A stretch of 64,000 nucleotides of DNA from Elephas maximus indicus (lineage: Eukaryota; Chordata; Mammalia; Proboscidea; Elephantidae), in the NCBI RefSeq assembly GCF_024166365.1, contig NC_064841.1, positions 30,310,001-30,374,000 of the forward strand. The letters are read 5' to 3'. The notes under the pieces were generated by a model, which did no database searches, had not been told where the DNA came from, and worked only from the letters and a program-made list of their open reading frames with translations. Made by a program: the position numbers and the translations under genes. Below are positions 47,701 to 59,764 of this stretch, piece after piece. How positions within the stretch are numbered: position 1 is the stretch's first letter; every line of letters begins with the position of its first letter.

Positions 47701-48060
47701 GTAGAGTGTACAGCTTTATCTCTTTGATCTATATGCAGTCTTTAAACCACCTTTCTCTTTAGTTTTTGATATAGTCTGCTTCTGTAGTGCTATATATTCA
47801 GTATTTTCTAGTATCTTTTCTCTCTTGGTTTCATTTGCAGTACTTATTTTAAGAGCTGAGCGGCCAATGTTTTAAATCACCTAAATCTCCACTAAAAAAA
47901 AGTATTTCCCTTAAAGTAATAAATGAGTGAGAGAAAAGCTACTATTAGTTTGATTTAATGAGTGCCTAGTATATGCTAGGTGTTGTGGAGTAAACAAAGA
48001 AGTAGAAACGGGCACATAATAAGATACTCATTAAGTGTATACCAGGAATTTACAGCCTAA
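44800..48060. other. Repeat-poor intergenic block, candidate regulatory region
   Basis: No SINE, young LINE or LTR was seen over about 3.2 kb, unlike the rest of the interval. No coding exon was recognised. It contains AT-rich homeodomain/Fox-like words (ttaattagttaatg) and a nuclear-receptor half-site (tgaccttg at about 46371). 47940-48060 resembles a very old interspersed repeat. Confidence 0.45.
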
Positions 48061-48287
48061 ATGGGAAAGGGTCAGCAGATCACCTACCTCAAAAATTCCA
48101 CCAATACGAGTCTGCTAGCATATGTTAAGTGACAAGTGACAATTCTTACTGAGTGTATTATATGTTTAGACTGTTCTGAACTGAGTGGGGCCACAGATGG
48201 TGTCCAACTAGGGAGCTCTTCACAGGAAAGAAAAGGTGAAGACCCAGGCCCCCAAAACAGATGCAATCTGGAGTTTGGGAGATTGAG

Positions 48288-48690
48288 GGTGATTGTTATT
48301 GTTAGCTGGCATGGAGTCAACTCCGACTCATAACAACCTTACCTATAACAGAATGAAATGCTGTCTTAGTCTGGAATCAGCCAACCAGTGGCCAATGAGT
48401 TGATTTTGACTCATGGTGGCCCCAAGTGTTTCAGAGTAGAGTTTTGTTCCATAGGGCTTTCGATAGCTGATTTTTTCCCAATTACATTGCAGGCTTTTTT
48501 TCCCAAGGTGTCTCTGGGGGGATTTGAACTTTTGGTTAGCATCCGAGAGCATTAACTGTTTGCATCACCCCGGGACTCTCTTAGTCTGGAAGCTCTGCTG
48601 AAACCTGTCCACCATGTGTGACACTGCTGGTATTTGAAATACTGGTGGCACAGCTTCCAACATCACAGCAGCATGCAGGCTGCCACATTA
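48288..48690 (-). mobile_element. tRNA/RTE-tailed SINE split by an older AfroSINE
   Basis: Outer unit: ttattgttagctggcatgga, then ttagtctggaagctctgctg and atactggtggcacagcttcc. The inserted SINE occupies 48376-48578. Confidence 0.7.
48376..48578 (-). mobile_element. AfroSINE, older variant
   Basis: ccagtggccaatgagttgat through gcatcaccccgggactc. Perfect 12-bp target duplication tcttagtctgga at 48364-48375 and 48579-48590. Confidence 0.88.
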
Positions 48691-48699
48691 CAGCTATCT

Positions 48700-49050
48700 A
48701 GATAGATGAGTAGTGAGAATGCGGGGGTGGGGTGCCAAGTGATTAGATGGGTTCAATGTATTGGTGAGGTGGAAAACTGAGTGTCTTTGAATGTGAAGAG
48801 GACAACCAGAAGAAGGCCAAGCAGTCAGCCAGGAGGGAGGTCAGATAGAAGTAAGAGAGACAAAAGAGGAAACCAAAGCACCAAAGCCAAGGAGGGCCCA
48901 CAAAGGACAATGGATGGAGGTGGAATGTGAACCACACAAGGGCTCCGAGCCCTGGGTCCTGTTGTCCACATGAGTAGGAACTGGACAGTACTTGCAGACA
49001 TGGGAGCCAAAAGCCAAAGAGTCCAGCCAGCAGCTGAATAATGGGCCAGA
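48700..49050. other. Intergenic DNA, nothing recognised
   Basis: Purine-rich unique sequence. A long minus-strand open frame over 48743-49387 runs from here into the L1 and is incidental. Confidence 0.4.
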
Positions 49051-49066
49051 AAACTTGACTGTTGGA

Positions 49067-49500
49067 CAGAGAACCCCAAATTCTCATAAAAAAACCAGAC
49101 TTAATGGTCTGCCTGAGACTAGAAGGACCCCGGTGGTCGTGGCCCCCAGACCTTCTGTTGGCCCAGGATAGGAACCATTCCCGAAGCCAACTCTTCAGAC
49201 ACGGATTGGACTGGACAATGGGTTGGAGAGGGATGCTGGTGAGGCATGAGCTTCTTGGATCAGGTGGACACTTGGGACTACGCTGGCATCTCCTGCTTGG
49301 AGGGGAGATGGGAGGGTAGAGGGGGTTAAAAGCTGATGAAATAGACATGAAAAAGAGAGAGTGGAGGGAGGGGGTGGGCTGTCTCATTGGGGGGAGAGTA
49401 ATTGGGAGTATGTAGCAAGGTGTATATGGGTTTTTGTGTGAGAGACTGACTTGATTTGTAAACTTTCACTTAAAGCACAATGAAAATTATTTTAAAAAAA
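49067..49500 (+). mobile_element. L1 3' end with perfect 16-bp target duplication
   Basis: 5'-truncated L1: agaaccccaaattctcataa, a G-rich 3' UTR (tggaggggagatgggagggt), ending in an A-run. The direct repeat aaacttgactgttgga lies at 49051-49066 and 49501-49516. Recent insertion. Confidence 0.92.
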
Positions 49501-49789
49501 AAACTTGACTGTTGGATTCTGGGAGAGACCGTGGACCTGGAGGCAGGGCCAAGCTGACTCAAGGACAGGGCACAGGAGGAGAGCAAAGGAGGGCACTGGA
49601 TGTCCGGCTGAGCCAGGGATCCAAAGAGAAATCAAAGTGAAAGGGAGCAACTGCAGCAACCAAGAATCAAGAGAGTGTTGTGCTAGTGACTCTCTGAGGG
49701 CCAATCCAGGGCTTCCCAACTCGTTTGAAAGAAACTGCCCCAGCACAGTGGAGACAGCTGGCAGGCCACCAAAATCTATTTGCTGCTAT

Positions 49790-50092
49790 TTCCAGGACAC
49801 AGGGTGAGCTGATATTCCCAGTCTCCCTTGGATTACAAAAGGCCATGGGACTGAGTTCTACCCAAAGCAATGTGAGTGTAAGTGATACAAGTGACTTCAG
49901 ATCTGAGCCAGAAGCCATGTGTTGAAGATGGCATAGCTACCATCAGCCTTGTCCCTGAATGTTGATGGGAACCAGAGTCCTCTCCGCCCAGCCCCTGACC
50001 CAGAGCATCTGTTCTGGGTTTTTAGAAGAAATAAACTTCCATTACCTTACAGGTCTATCTGTTAGAGCAATGTAGCCTATCCTAAGTAATAC
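49790..50092 (+). repeat. Ancient MaLR (MLT1-like) LTR
   Basis: Ends gcaatgtagcctatcctaag taatac after agaaataaacttcc, the usual MLT1 3' end. Confidence 0.55.
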
Positions 50093-50094
50093 CC

Positions 50095-50562
50095 TAAGTG
50101 TGGCCAGAGATTTGCCAAGGCCCCAAAAGGGTCGTCTTAGAGAAAATGCCACAAGATATCACCTTTATGTGTGGTATGTGTATGAACACCCATGGATACA
50201 CATAGAGACTATTTCCACGGTAACAACAGGTCCACTAGTTAGCTTGTTTGTCCTTTGTTTGGAACACAGAAGATATTTTCCCATATAGATAATGTTAAAA
50301 ATGGCATTTAGGTCGTCACACCAGAAATCTGCTTACCCTACAATACCAAAAGCAGTCATTCAGTACAGTCCACCATCATTTGTAGACTGTCTTTGCCTGA
50401 TGTCAGGTGGTGAAGAAAATAGGAAATTGGGAAGGGGAAATTGGACATGGCTTCCATCTAGTCAAAATTCATAGAAGAGGAATTTGTAATGTTACTTGAG
50501 ATTTAGAAGGAGACAGATGCTCTTTTAAGTCCCAAAGCCCCAAAGGCACAAGAATCATGCTA
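50095..50562. other. Intergenic DNA, nothing recognised
   Basis: No repeat or exon recognised. Confidence 0.4.
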
Positions 50563-50574
50563 GCAGGGAGAATA

Positions 50575-50745
50575 AAAACCAAAAAAACCCAAACCCAGTG
50601 CCGTCCAGTCGATTCTGACTCATAGTGACCCTTTAGGACAGAGTAGAACTGGCCCATAGTTTCCAAGGAGTACCTGGCAGATTCAAACTGCTGACCTCTT
50701 GGTTAGCAGCCGTAGTACTTAACCACTGCACCACCAGGGTTTCCT
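50575..50745 (-). mobile_element. AfroSINE, short form
   Basis: aaacccagtgccgtccagtc through ctgcaccaccagggtttc. Perfect 12-bp target duplication gcagggagaata at 50563-50574 and 50746-50757. Confidence 0.95.
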
Positions 50746-50995
50746 GCAGGGAGAATATGAATCTTAAATGTAGACTTGGAGATGACTAGACAAGATATTA
50801 ATCCTCCCAATGCCAGATGTCTAATTTTTTTTTTATATATAGAATGTTAGGAGTGATCAAATAAAAAAAAAAATGACAAACAGAAAATAAAAGCAAGGTG
50901 ATCTCATTCCTTTCCTGCCCTGGTTCAATGCTAGAATACACATGCTACCCCTATCCACCTGGGCAGCAGAGGTAGGGTGGGTCAGAAGAGCTGTT

Positions 50996-51200
50996 AGAAT
51001 CAATTGTCTTTGAGTTGATTCCAACTCATGGCGATCCCATGTGTGTCAGAGTAGAACTGTGCCCCATGGGGTTTTCAGTGGCTGGTTTTTTGGAAGTAGA
51101 TCACCAGGCCTTTCTTCTGAGGTACCCCTGGATGGACTCCTACCTCCAAACTTTCAGAAAGTAGCTGAGCACACCAACCATTGCACTACCCGGGGACTTC
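50996..51200 (-). mobile_element. AfroSINE, older variant
   Basis: tctttgagttgattccaact through ttgcactacccggggactt, with agtagatcaccaggcctttc in the middle. Confidence 0.82.
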
Positions 51201-52365
51201 AGATAGCTGTTACCCATGTAGTAAAGGAGATGGGCAAGAGGGTTGGAGAGAGAGGTCAAAGCACTGAGAAGAAAGGAGATTCTGTATGGGATATTCTCTG
51301 TTACCTTAGAGAGCAACCATCGGAGAACACCAAGTGGCCTGGGTATGAGACACAGCAGTTGCGTAAGCTTCTGGGGACTAGGATTTTATCTCCACCACAC
51401 CAACCTTATGAAATCTCATGAACAAGGATTCTGGAGTACAGAACTATGAATACTCTCCTGGATCCTGTGAATATTGGTTTGGAAGAGCTTTGGGAATAGT
51501 CTACACCCCGCCCTTGGCCCACAACTTGACATATCTCCAGGGTGCTCAATAAGGAGACAAAGGGTACAGCCCTTGGGAATCACTGTGCTGTATAAAAAGC
51601 ATGTCTTCCTGGTCATTGTTTCTTCTCCCCAGAGAAAAAGTAAAAATTTTCCCCTGTGGGCCCAGGAGAAGTTCCCGTTTACCTCCAGAAGCCATCTCGA
51701 TAGCATCAGCGGCTCCTCTTAACGGCAGGGAATGGAGAAGATATGGAGGGAGGGGGAATTAAGGTTTAAATTCCCAGAGCAGTATTTCCCAGCTTTGCTA
51801 CGCACATTGACTAAACTTGACTCCAGATGGCTTTTGGCTATTTCTGTGAACCAAATCTCCTTTCACAGTATGAAAATTTGCTGCCCTTGAGGATTTTTAA
51901 TAGGATTAACCTTACTCAGGTGATAGAAGCAATTCACACATTGAAATTCTTCTCTTCTAAATTCTTCTTAAACAAAACAGAAAACTAACAACCAACTAAA
52001 ATCAGTCACACTCTACAATATTTCAGGAGTCCACTTTCCTGTGATTTCCATGTATTTCCTGAGTAATTCGGAGCCTTCTCTAAAAGCTTCCATTTACATC
52101 AGTACTGGGGAATCCCACAAAACCCCAGAATGCTTCACCTTCCCAGCTGCAGCAAAATATTTCTTTATCCTAGGTCAGCATTTACCATAAAGTATGCAGG
52201 TGAAGGCCTTTCCCTAGTCCTGTTTTCCAAACCTTACCAAAGCAGAAAAAATCATCTGGGTGGTCTATTTTTAAAAATACTGTTTCCTTAGCCCCAACCC
52301 AATTGGAGCAATGAAAGTTTTCCTGCCAATCTCTACTCATGGTGGAGCCATGAGCCAGTGGGATT
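51201..52365. other. Intergenic DNA, nothing firm
   Basis: 52245-52310 (aatcatctgggtggtctatt) may be an old MER5 piece. The 126-codon open frame at 51041-51421 starts inside a SINE and is not coding. Confidence 0.4.
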
Positions 52366-52891
52366 TCTTTTTTTTTTTTTTTTTTATTAACTTTTATTAA
52401 GCTTCAAGTGAACGTTTACAAATCCAATCAGTCTGTCACATATAAGTTTACATACATCTTACTCCATACTCCCACTTGCTCTTCCCCTATTGAGTCAGCA
52501 CTTTCAGTCTCTCCTTTCGTGACAATTTTGCCAGCTTCCCTCTCTCTCTATCCTCCCATCACCCCTCCAGACAAGAGTTGCCAACACACTCTCAAGTGTC
52601 CACCTGATATAATTAGCTCACTCTTCATCATCATCTCTCTCCCACCCACTGACCAGTCCCTTTCATGTCTGATGAGTTGTCTTCGGGGATGGTTCCTGTC
52701 CTGTGCCAACAGAAGGTCTGGGGAGCATGGCCGCCGGGATTCCTCTAGTCTCAGTCAGACCATTAAGTATGGTCTTTTTATGAGAATTTGGGGTCTGCAT
52801 CCCACTGATCTCCTGTTCCCTCAGGAGTTCTCTGTTGTGCTCCCTGTCAGGGCAGTCATCGATTGTGGCCGGGTACCAACTAGTTCTTCTG
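52366..52891 (-). mobile_element. L1 3' end, antisense
   Basis: T-run at 52366-52386 then cttttattaagcttcaagtg, the complement of the L1 end at 36240-36310. The 180-codon open frame here is antisense L1, not a gene. Confidence 0.85.
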
Positions 52892-52914
52892 TTTCTTTTC
52901 AACATACAGAGCTA

Positions 52915-53345
52915 ATGTTTGTTCATTCACTCACTTATTCATTCATCTAAGTAAATGTTTCTGGAGTGTCTACTATGCACTGAGCCTTATTCTAGGTGCT
53001 GAGACTGCAACAGTAAATAAAATTGACACAGCCCTTGTCCTTGTGGAACTTACAAATTGATAGAGGTGACAGATGACAACCAAATAAACCAGCAAATGCA
53101 TAATTACACATTGTGAGAGGTGCTATGAATAAAACAGAGAATGTGCAGAGATAGAGTATAATGGAGGAACCCACTAGACAAGGTGGCCTTGGATAGACCT
53201 CTCTGTGAAAACAACGCATACACCTGAAGGATATGAAGTGCCCACTCTGGGAAATGGGGGAGAGAGTATTACAGGCATAGGAACGGCATATGTTAAGGTC
53301 TTTAGGTGGGAACAAGTGTGGCAGACAAAAGACTGATAAGAAGGA
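52915..53345. repeat. Ancient interspersed repeat (L2-like)
   Basis: gtctactatgcactgagcct, then tattctaggtgctgagactg and acagcccttgtccttgtgga: wording common to old L2-type mammalian repeats. Family uncertain. Confidence 0.45.
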
Positions 53346-53357
53346 AGTGACAATGTT

Positions 53358-53515
53358 TGCCTTGAGCACTGTGCTCTTATAAAGAAGTATCTGTATAAGT
53401 TCAAATGGACGACGGTTCATCTAAAGTATAGATGAGAACTTTAAGGGACAGAGTCTAAATTAATGGTGATGAAACAATATAGGTAGAGATAATGAGGATG
53501 GTGGGATATACTCTA
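53358..53515 (+). mobile_element. Old LINE 3' end fragment
   Basis: gccttgagcactgtgctctt and agaactttaagggacagagt match the right part of the LINE copy at 42605-42720. Confidence 0.6.
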
Positions 53516-53996
53516 GGTTGTTCCTCAGCTCTTGTGGACTTTTTCAAATTTTCTTCAGCTTCAACTTGAACTTGCACATGAGCAATTGATGGTCTCTTCC
53601 ACTCTGCCCCTGGCTTTGTTCTAACTGATGATATTGAGCTTCTCCCTCATCTCTTTCCACAGATGTAGTCGATTTGATTCCTGTGTATTCCATCCGGAGA
53701 GGTCAACATATATAGTCTCTGTTTATGTTGCTAAAAAAGGTATTTGAAATGAAGAAGTCATTGGTCTTGCAAAATTCTATCACATGATCTCCAGCATCAT
53801 TTCTGTAACCAATGCCATATTTTCCAACTATTGATCTTTTTTCATTTCTGACTTTTGCATTCCCATCATCAGTAATTATCAATGCATCTTGACTGCTTGT
53901 TTGATCGATTTCAGACTTCAGAAGTTGGTAAAAAAAATCCTCGATTTCTTCATCTCTGCCATTAGTGTTCAGTGTATAAATTTGAATAATAGTCAT

Positions 53997-54498
53997 TGTC
54001 TTAGTCATCTAAAAAGTGCTGCCATAAAAGAAATACCACAAGTGGATGGCTTTAACAAAGAGAAATTTATTTCCTCACAGTAACGCAGGCTAAAAGTCCA
54101 AATTCAGGGCATTAGCTCCAGGGGAAGACATTCTGTCTCTGTCGGCCTTCTCATCAATGTTCTCCAGACTAGGAGCTTCTTCATGCAGGGATCTCGAGTC
54201 CAAAGGACCCACTCTGCTCCTAGCGCTTCTTTCTTGGTGGTATGAGGTCCCCAACTCTCTGCTTGCTTCCCTTTCCTTTTTTCTCTGATAAAAGGTGGTG
54301 CAGGCCACAAGCCAGGGAAACTCCCTTTACCCTGGACCAGGGAGGTGACCTGAGTAAGGGTGGTGTTACAATCCCACCCTAATCCTCTCAACATATAATT
54401 ACAATCACAAAATGGAGGACAACCACACAATACGGGGAATCATGGCCTAATGAAGTTGATCCACATATTTTTTGGGGAGACATATTCAACCCATGACA
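53997..54498 (-). mobile_element. MaLR-type solo LTR inside RTE endonuclease
   Basis: Starts tgtcttagtcatctaaaaag and ends acatattcaacccatgaca. Perfect 5-bp target duplication gtcat at 53992-53996 and 54499-54503. Same subfamily as the LTR at 17771-18294, in the opposite orientation. Confidence 0.88.
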
Positions 54499-54531
54499 GT
54501 CATATTAACTTGTCTTCCTTACTTGTAAACC

Positions 54532-54712
54532 AAAAAAAAAAAAAAAAAAAAAAACAACCAAACCCATTGCCATTGAGTCAATTCGGACTCATAGGGACCC
54601 TGTAGGACAGAGTAGAACTGCACCATTGAGTTTCTAAGGAGCGGCTGGTGAATTTGAACTGCCAACCTTTGGTTAGCAGCAGAGCTCTTAACCACTGTGC
54701 CACTAGGGCTCA
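54532..54712 (-). mobile_element. AfroSINE, short form
   Basis: Long A-run, then attgccattgagtcaattcg, ending ctgtgccactagggctc. Inserted in the RTE. Confidence 0.9.
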
Positions 54713-56134
54713 GGGCTTCCTTGTAGATGTATATCGTCCTGTCACTGATAGCATTGTAGTTCAGGATGGATATTGAAATGTTCTTTTTGATTATGAATGA
54801 GACACCATTCCCCTTTAATTTGCCATTCCTAGTAGACCATATGATTGGCCAATTCAAAATGGCCAATACCAGTCCTTTTCAGCTCACTAATACTTAGAAT
54901 ATTGAGCCAAAGTACAACTTTGAGTATTTCCCACTTGAATTTAGAGACTATCTCAAGAATTGATCTGATGCACTGCACACTAATGACAGAAGACCACATG
55001 GGCTGTAGGATGACATCATACATGAAGAAAGCAAAAGGTCATTAAAAAGACAGGAAGGAAAGAAAAGATCAAAATGGATGTCAGAAGAGACCCTGAAACT
55101 TGCTTTTGAACATAGAGTAGCTAAAGCAAATGGAAGAAATGATGCAAAAGAGCTGAACAGAAGACTTCAAAGGGCAGCTTGAGAAGATAAAGTCAAGTAT
55201 CATAATGAAATGTACAAAGACCTGGAGTTAGAAAACCAAGAGGGAAGAACACATTCAGCATTTCCCAAGATGAAAGAACTGAAGAAACATTTAAGACTCG
55301 AGTTGCAATACTGAAGGATTCTATGAGCAAAATATTGAATGATGTAGGAAGCAACAAAAGAGGATGGGAGGAACACACAGAGTCACCGTACCAAAAAGAA
55401 TCGGTTGACATTCAACCATTTCAGGAGGTAGCATATGATTAAGAAACAATGGTACTGAAGGAAGAAGTCCAAGCTGCACTGAAAGTATCGGTGAAAAACA
55501 AGGCTCCGAGAAATGACTGAATACCAATTGAGATGTTTCAACAAATGGGTGCAGCACTGGAGATGCTCACTCATCTATGTCAATAAATTTGGAAGACAGC
55601 TTCCAGGCCAACTGACTGGAAGAGATCCATATTTGTGCCCATTCCAAAGCAATGTGATCCAATGGAACGTGGAAATTATTGAACAGCATCGTTAATATCA
55701 CACAAAAGTAAAACTATGCTGAAGATAATTCAAAATCAGTTGCAGCAGTACATCAACAGAAAACTGCCAGAAGTTCAAGCCAGATTCAGAAGAGGATGTG
55801 GAATGAGGGATATTATTGGTGATGTCAGATGAATCTTGGCTGAAAGCAGAGACTATCAGGAAGATGTTTGTCTGCGTTTTACTGTCTATGCAAAGGCATT
55901 TGACTGTGTGGATCATATCAAATTATGGATAACATTGCTAAGAATGAGAATTCCAGAACACTTAGTTGTGTTCATGCGGAACCTGTACATAGACCAAGAA
56001 GCACGGTATGAACAGAACAAGGGGATACTGTGTGATTTAAAATCAGAAAAGGTGTGTGTCAGGGTTGTATCCTTTCACCATATTTATTCAATCTGTATGC
56101 TGAGCAAGTAGTTTGAGAAACTGGACTATGTGAG

Positions 56135-56302
56135 GAAACCCTGGTGGCGTAATGGTTAAGTGCTACAGCTGCTAACCAAAGGGTTGGCAGTTCAAATCCA
56201 CCAGACACTCCTTGGAAACTCTATGGGGCAGTTCTACTCTGTCCTATAGGGTCGCTATGAGTCGGAATCGACTCGATGGCACTGGGTTTGGTTTTGGTTT
56301 GG
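56135..56302 (+). mobile_element. AfroSINE, short form
   Basis: aaaccctggtggcgtaatgg through ggtttggttttggtttg. Flanked by ctatgtgag (56126-56134) and ctatgtgaa (56303-56311). Near consensus. Confidence 0.95.
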
Positions 56303-56762
56303 GCTATGTGAAGAAAACACAGCATCAGGATTGGAGGACAACTCATTAGCAACCTGCAATATGCAGATGACCCAACCTTGCTTGGTGAAAGTGAAGAAGA
56401 CTTGAAGAATTTATTGATGAAGATCTAAGACTACAACCTTCAGTATGGATCATACTTCAACATAAAGAAAACAAAAATCCTCACGGCTGGGCCAATAAGC
56501 ATCATCACGATAAACGGAAAATATTGAAGCTATCAAGGATTTCATTTTACTTGGATCCACAGTCAACATCCGTGGAAGCAGAAGAAATCCAATGATGTAT
56601 TGCACTGGGCAAGTCTGCTGCAAAAGATCTCTTTAAAGTGTTAAAAAGCAAAGAGATTATGATGAGGACTAAGGTGCACCTGACCAAAGCCATGGTATTT
56701 TCAATCACCTCATGTGCATTTGAAAGCTGGATAATGAATAAGAAAGACCAAAGAAGAATTTT

Positions 56763-57260
56763 AATACACATATTGTTTTGTGACATTGGTTGTCAACACT
56801 CTCCCCTTCATGACCTTGGGCTCCCCATTTCCATTCGTCCAGCTTTCCTGTTCCCCCTCCTACCTTCTCATCCTTGCCCCTGGGCTGGTGTGCCCCGTTG
56901 GTCTTATATATATGGTTAAGCTACATGTAATATTGTTTGTTTTATGGGCTAATTTATGCTGAAGGGTGAACCTCAGGAGTGACTTCAGTACTGAGTTAAA
57001 AGGGTGTCCGGGGGCCATGCTGTTGGGGTTTCTCCAGTCTCTGTCAGACCAGCAAGTCTGTTCTTTTTTTTGGAAAGAAGAAGGGAAGGAGAAAAAGAAG
57101 AGTGGAAAAAAAGATGAAGAAGAATAAAGAAGGGACAAGATTTGGTCTTTGGTTGAGATGTCGGACGCCTGGCTGGTTTAGACATTAAAGTCAAGAATGG
57201 CAGGCCTTAGGGTAGAGAAATCAGACCCAAGTGCCAAATCTTCTTCAGATGAAATGGAAT
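56763..57260. other. Unclassified, possibly LINE-derived
   Basis: Sequence from ttggttgtcaacactctccc to atgtcggacgcctggctggt is not recognised. It follows an RTE that lacks its tail, so a further insertion or deletion is likely here. Confidence 0.3.
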
Positions 57261-57263
57261 ATA

Positions 57264-57425
57264 CCAAAAACCAAACCTGTTGCCATCGAATTGATTCCAA
57301 CTCATAGCGACCCTAAAGGACAGAACAGAACTGCCCCATAGGATTTCCAAGGAGCAGCTGTTGGGGATTCAAACTGCTGACCTTTTGGTTAGCAGCTGTA
57401 GCTTTTAACAACTGTGCCACCATAC
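57264..57425 (-). mobile_element. AfroSINE, short form
   Basis: aaacctgttgccatcgaatt through caactgtgccaccatacgcc. Confidence 0.9.
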
Positions 57426-57429
57426 GCCA

Positions 57430-59285
57430 AAATGGCAGATCCACATAGCTTGAGCCCCAAAGAAGGGTTTTTATACATAGGAGGAGTAATAGTATGGAAG
57501 TGGCCTTAATAACCAGGAGAATGCTGAACAGTGGGAAACATCAGAATGAGCAGCCTCCAGTTGAAGGTGTGGCAGGAAAAGCAATGTTTTCAGGGGACAG
57601 AGTCATAAAGACGGAAGGAAGCTGCAATGAAGAGGCTGAGAAAACAGATGCTCATTTACCCAGAAGAAGGGTACCAGTGAGCATAGGAGAAATATTAGGA
57701 GGGAAGGAAAGAGGCAAAAGTTGAGTTTGGGAAGGGCAAGAACAGAGCAGGATGGGAATGAGAGTAGTGGAAAAGGTAGGTTACCGGAGGTACATCTTGG
57801 ATGGATACCCCAGACAACCAGCATGTGGGTATAACCAACCACAAGATGACTAAAAGAACCCCAGCAGTTGCCTGGGGAGTTTTTTTTTGGGGGGGGGGGG
57901 GCGCTGGTTTTCCAGAAATCAGCAATATTTCTCACCTGAGGAAGACACAGGTGACAAGGCCAGCAACAGGATTATTTGGTTCAGCAGGCTCTCAGTATTA
58001 TTTTGGACATGGGAACAGCTGCTGATGGGCTACCACACAGTTCTGGGTACTTAAAAGAGAGGGGGCCTGGGCTGTCCAAGAGTATTTCATGGTTATATGA
58101 AAGGGGGGGCTCAAATCATTGAATGACAGAGTACAGAGGTAGCAGGGCTGGGACCAGCACCTATGGACCAGTGGGAAAAATGGGTATTTCCAAAGTTGTC
58201 AAGGTACAGTGTGATGTGGGGAGGGTTGGGAGGTAGTTGTGGGTCTAGCGAAATGGGAAAGGCTGGCAGGAATGCAAAGAATCACAAACATTGCTGAGAA
58301 AGGACTAAGGGCTTCAACAGACCGTCAGAGATAACCATCAAGGGCTGCGCAAAACGGAATTAAAAAAAAAAAGTGCATTAGTTGTGTGTGTGTGATTTCT
58401 CAAAGGGAGACTGAAATTTTAAAGCAATTTTGAAACAATCTCTTGAATGGAAATTATTATTATTGTATGTATAATACAGGGCGACGTTTCTTAACATTCT
58501 CCTTGGGACTAGTTTGAGGTACTAAAAGCAGGTCTCACTCACAAAGATTTCAGTTCAGAAGGTCTGGGTGGGACTCAGGAACCCGCATTTTAAATTCTGA
58601 CGTAGATGGCCTGTGGACAAACTTGAAGAAAACACTGTCATAGGTGTATCAGGATTAAATGAAACAAGGTGTGCAAAATTCTTAGCACATGCTGGGCACG
58701 TGTCAGCTGTTGTAATCCATAGATAATATTTGTATTTGGATGGACATAACACTGAGGAGCAGCTTTCTTTGGGAAGCTTAAATTTCACTGGCGTCATTGA
58801 AAATCAAACAGAAGTAAAAAACATGAGGCCTCATTACAAATATAAGGTACACATTTTTCCCTCTATTTCAAAATAAAAAATTCTAATACTTTGAAGAATA
58901 AAGTGGGCAGACTTCATACTTCTTAGTTGCTCTTACTACCAAGTAACAAAGCAAATTATAAAGTGGTGTCAACAACACAACAAATCTAAAAAAGTTGTTG
59001 ATGAAAAACCTGTGAAGGAGAAGGTGTGAGGTTGTTTAATGCAACTTACAGCACATTGTACAATCAGTTATTTTCGGCAATGAAGTAAATAACTGCCTGG
59101 AAATGGGGAAGACATTTTCAGCGAGATTAGCAGGAAAATGCCTCTCCTTGACAAACTGATGATTTCATCTATTACCCTCCAGTATGTTTAGTGTTTCAGA
59201 AATACCAACACAGACAAAAGTCTTCTGAGATCATGTTTTTAATGGACAACCTGAGTGTCTGCAAACACTCACGGGTTAAATCTGA
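57430..59285. other. Intergenic DNA with old repeat traces
   Basis: A G-run at 57890-57901. 58495-58620 resembles an old MER5-type element and 58640-58700 the end of a MIR. No exon recognised. Confidence 0.4.
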
Positions 59286-59289
59286 GAAT

Positions 59290-59520
59290 GACGTTATTTT
59301 TTTTTTTAAGGTAAATTCACACAACCTTTTTTTTTTAAGTTAACCACTTTCAGATGAACGATTCAGTGCCATTTAATACATGCATGATGATGTACAACTA
59401 CGATCTTTATCTAGTTCTAAAACAGTTTCAGTACCTCAAAATAAAATCCATACCCATTAAGCAGTTATTCCTGAATGACAGTTTTAATATCACCCAGTAT
59501 TTGATACAGGAAGTCCCACA
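59290..59520 (-). repeat. Ancient L1 3' fragment
   Basis: aagttaaccactttcagatg, then cagtgccatttaatacatgc and tccatacccattaagcagtt match an old L1 end read antisense. Confidence 0.5.
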
Positions 59521-59639
59521 ACTAAAGAATGTGGACAATCCCTTGGATTTTATTTTAATTGGATTCCTTTGTAAGTGATTTAAATGACCAAAATCGATGC
59601 TGGTTTTAATTTCAACTAAAGGCGTTCTTTGCAGATGTA

Positions 59640-59760
59640 GATGTGCCCCAGGGCGTGAAACAGGGCAGGACTAGACTCCTGCTTGATGTATCCCCAGTGC
59701 TCTGTGGGGGCACACAGTAGGCCCTCATTTGTGTTGAATGAAGCAAGTTCTAACACCCAA
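59640..59760 (+). repeat. L2 3' end
   Basis: gatgtatccccagtgctctg, then cacagtaggccctcatttgt gttgaatgaa is the usual L2 tail. Confidence 0.6.
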
Positions 59761-59764
59761 AATG

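Larger units (their letters stand above)
53521..56762 (+). mobile_element. Long RTE LINE with inverted 5' half
   Basis: 53521 to about 54955 is endonuclease in minus orientation: N-terminal part near 54720-54950 (LKRTGIGHFELANHMVY), C-terminal part at 53703-54008 (YTLNTNGRDEEIEDF; KYGIGYRNDAGDHVIEFC). About 54960-56762 continues in plus orientation with the linker (SEETLKLAFEHRVAKA), reverse transcriptase (SRDYQEDVCLRFTVYAKAF; then DCVDHIKLWITLLRMRIPEH) and the C-terminal region. Many stops make it inactive. It lacks the RTE 3' tail and is interrupted by an LTR and two AfroSINEs. It is the most complete RTE copy in the window. Confidence 0.85.
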
